From NCBI GenBank assembly GCA_046545575.1, contig JBKGZM010000099.1, positions 1 to 5,917 of the forward strand: a stretch of 5,917 nt of DNA. Direction: 5' to 3'. Numbering within the stretch: the stretch's first letter is position 1; every line of letters begins with the position of its first letter. Below the pieces are notes generated by a model. The model saw only the letters and a program-made list of their open reading frames with translations. It made no database searches and had not been told where the DNA came from. Shown here piece after piece: positions 4,940-5,917 of this stretch. The translations under genes and the position numbers were made by a program. Source of the stretch: JAGXOF01 sp046545575 (GTDB lineage Bacteria > Chloroflexota > Dehalococcoidia > SZUA-161 > SpSt-899).

Positions 4940-5649
4940 TTGCTTACCCCCTCGTTTACCATGTCGTTTACCACGGTGTTTACCACCCGTGGATTACCAC
5001 CCCCCAGTAGGGGGTCATTTAACCCCCTCATTAGGTACGCTACTGGGGGCCACCCTCTACGTTCCGCATCACATCTGATACGGTTTGCTCCCATCCTGAA
5101 CAGTTTCTGCTCCAAGAGTGGTCTGTGGTCAAAGTATCCCCATACTTCGAATGGCAATGAGTACCCAGGCTCTTCGGAGAAAATGAAGACGTCGTCACAG
5201 CCGCCTGCTGGGATGGCGCCAGCACCCATGCTGTCATTCGTCGGCGGCACGGCTCGGCGTATCTTCAGGCGCGTGCCACCTCGCTGTTTGAAATATGCAT
5301 TAAGTTCCTTAATCTCATCCCTGCTGAATGTTTCTTCAACAGCAGTGGCGGGGTACCAATTGGATAGGTCCTCTATAGTTCTCCCTGGCGCGAGCACAAC
5401 TAGCGCTGCCAATTCTTCCCTGGACATCCGCCTATGGAACAGTTCGATCGGAACTTCCGGGTAACCTTTGAAGTCAAAAGCTATCACCGTCACCCAATAT
5501 CGGGGTTCGGACTTAGCCCACAGGTCAGCAGTCTTCGCCTCATCTAGCGCAGTCTCCCGGCGCTCATCTAGGTCTCCTCTGATCCTGGCTGCCGGCCGAA
5601 CGTCAATTCCTGGGACTGCTTCCGCTTGAAGATACTTGCCAGTGTCCAT
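4933..5649 (-). CDS. Unrecognised 238-residue protein
   Basis: The start at 5649 is well supported by AAGGAGGT 9 nt upstream. The product is soluble-looking, with no signal peptide or membrane segment. A mixed helix/strand region covers about residues 25-105 (a strand-like run YWVTVIAFDF at 51-60, a helical run around 74-96). A helix at 108-122 leads into a Gly/Pro/Asp region holding GAGAIPAGGCDD (142-153), then an aromatic stretch, SLPFEVWGYFDHR (164-176). No catalytic motif is recognised. The last 17 residues (222-238) are repetitive, VVNT-VVND-MVNE-GVSKW, because the 12-bp DNA array is in frame here. That tail may be a by-product of the DNA repeat rather than a functional domain. It is first in an apparent operon with the RHH/zinc-ribbon gene, overlapping it by 7 nt. 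Confidence 0.75.
   Translation of the reverse strand: MDTGKYLQAEAVPGIDVRPAARIRGDLDERRETALDEAKTADLWAKSEPRYWVTVIAFDFKGYPEVPIELFHRRMSREELAALVVLAPGRTIEDLSNWYPATAVEETFSRDEIKELNAYFKQRGGTRLKIRRAVPPTNDSMGAGAIPAGGCDDVFIFSEEPGYSLPFEVWGYFDHRPLLEQKLFRMGANRIRCDAERRGWPPVAYLMRGLNDPLLGGGNPRVVNTVVNDMVNEGVSKW
4942..4999 (-). repeat. Array of five 12-14 bp phased GTTTACCA repeats before the RHH/zinc-ribbon gene
   Basis: Written on the + strand the units are GCTTACCC (4942-4949), GTTTACCA (4954-4961), GTTTACCA (4966-4973), GTTTACCA (4978-4985) and GATTACCA (4992-4999). Starts are 12, 12, 12 and 14 bp apart. CCACGG (4971-4976) and CCGTGG (4987-4992) form an additional inverted repeat across the last intact unit. 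The array reaches almost to the start codon of the RHH/zinc-ribbon gene and lies in the 3' end of the preceding gene, where each 12-bp unit encodes four residues. It is the same element as at 3703-3747. Confidence 0.75.
5001..5049. repeat. Nested GC-rich inverted repeats flanking the right array
   Basis: CCCCCAGTAG (5001-5010) is a perfect 10-bp inverted copy of CTACTGGGGG (5040-5049). Inside it GGGGGT (5010-5015) pairs with ACCCCC (5022-5027) around CATTTA, sharing base 5010 with the outer stem. The structure directly abuts the repeat array and lies within coding sequence, which makes a chance origin less likely. It could be a transcript hairpin, a cruciform, or part of an origin or partition site. 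Confidence 0.5.
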
Positions 5650-5679
5650 TCTCTTGCTACCTCCTTACCTTATTGATCT

Positions 5680-5692
5680 GGTTATACTAACC
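5680..5692. promoter_or_regulatory. Palindrome GGTTA-TAC-TAACC upstream of the 238-residue gene
   Basis: The 5-bp arms at 5680-5684 and 5688-5692 flank TAC. On the minus strand the centre contains TATAAC, which could be a -10 box, about 30 nt before the ATG at 5649, though no convincing -35 box accompanies it. A repressor site over the promoter is possible. Confidence 0.3.
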
Positions 5693-5859
5693 TGCCTAGG
5701 AATCTTGGCTTTCCTGTCCCTTTATCCTTGAATGCCACTCATCTTCAATCTCCTTGTACGATATTTCTCTGCGACGGTATCGCTTGCTTGCTTCTCTCGA
5801 TCACTTCTGAGCCACCAATTCAAAGGGGACGGACTTTGTGGGTGCATTGTGCGTATTGC

Positions 5860-5917
5860 ATGAGCGCTCAAAACGTGGCCGAGTACTTGATTGCCCATCC
5901 TGAAAAAGTGTCGTATG
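5860..5917 (+). CDS. Possible start of a + strand gene cut off by the window edge
   Basis: From ATG 5860 an open frame runs to the window end and reads MSAQNVAEYLIAHPEKVSY. The NVAEYLIAHPEKV segment resembles the first helices of RpiR-type HTH regulators (VAxYILxNPExV), but only 19 residues are visible. There is no good ribosome binding site before this ATG; GGGG at 5825-5828 would better serve a TTG start at 5836. A minus-strand frame of 58 residues also covers this stretch, so the call is weak. Confidence 0.25.
   Translation, partial: MSAQNVAEYLIAHPEKVSY

Noticed and set aside
4826..5464. A 212-residue + strand open frame opposite the 238-residue gene
   Set aside because: It has no ribosome binding site or recognisable motif. 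The minus-strand gene has a perfect Shine-Dalgarno sequence and an operon overlap with the next gene.
5821..5838. CAAAG-N8-CTTTG around GGGGACGGA, considered as a REP-type or transposon end
   Set aside because: The arms are only 5 bp, there is no second copy in the window, and no transposase is nearby.
5744..5917. A minus-strand frame of 58 residues beginning MGNQVLGHV near the right edge
   Set aside because: It has no ribosome binding site and no recognisable motif, and it overlaps a + strand frame whose sequence looks more protein-like.
1..5917. CRISPR arrays, complete insertion sequences, rRNA and complete tRNA genes
   Set aside because: No repeat-spacer pattern, transposase, terminal inverted repeats or conserved RNA sequence was seen. 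The phased arrays have 4-6 bp gaps, far too short for CRISPR spacers.

Overview
The window looks like a chromosome segment from an anaerobic or environmental bacterium, most plausibly a Chloroflexota (Dehalococcoidia-like) genome. That placement is an inference. It rests on the tiny four-cysteine DUF5679-type protein, which I associate with that group, on the TlpA/CcdA pair, and on lipoproteins beside many genes of unknown function. No rRNA, tRNA or other marker gene is present to confirm it.

Left part (1-1100). The ribosome binding site and start codon of a leftward gene lie at the extreme left edge. A possible very basic 33-residue protein follows on the + strand. Next is a + strand lipoprotein with a long coiled coil and a C-terminal beta-rich domain, preceded by a good sigma70-type promoter. 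It converges on the next operon, and two overlapping hairpins lie between them.

Thiol-redox block (1101-2620, minus strand). Reading leftward this holds a four-cysteine zinc-ribbon miniprotein (DUF5679-like), a CcdA-family membrane thiol:disulfide transporter, and a membrane-anchored TlpA/ResA-type thioredoxin with a CPPC active site. CcdA carries electrons from cytoplasmic thioredoxin across the membrane. The thioredoxin lipoprotein is the obvious acceptor on the outside, working in disulfide reduction or cytochrome c maturation.

Junction (about 2621-3032). The stretch 2852-2956 encodes the last 34 residues of a tyrosine recombinase, including the GH...RY catalytic block. The rest of that protein is missing, and a strong GC hairpin sits exactly where the similarity stops. 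The remainder of the junction holds nothing I recognise.

Accessory block (3033-5649, minus strand). Four genes, none with a product name I can give with confidence: a 238-residue unknown protein; a ribbon-helix-helix (RHH) protein with a C-terminal zinc ribbon, overlapping the preceding gene by 7 nt; a 111-residue four-cysteine protein; and a second RHH protein with coiled-coil and HTH-like segments. The two RHH domains align without gaps. Each RHH gene is immediately preceded by an array of the same 8-bp element, GTWTACCA, repeated at mostly 12-bp intervals, and each array is followed by GC-rich inverted repeats. This shared layout is the most interesting thing in the window. It suggests an auto- and cross-regulated pair of paralogous DNA-binding proteins, or a plasmid-like iteron or partition locus, carried by a decayed integrated element.

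Right edge (5650-5917). An excellent Shine-Dalgarno sequence and a short palindrome precede the 238-residue gene. A possible + strand coding region runs off the window end.
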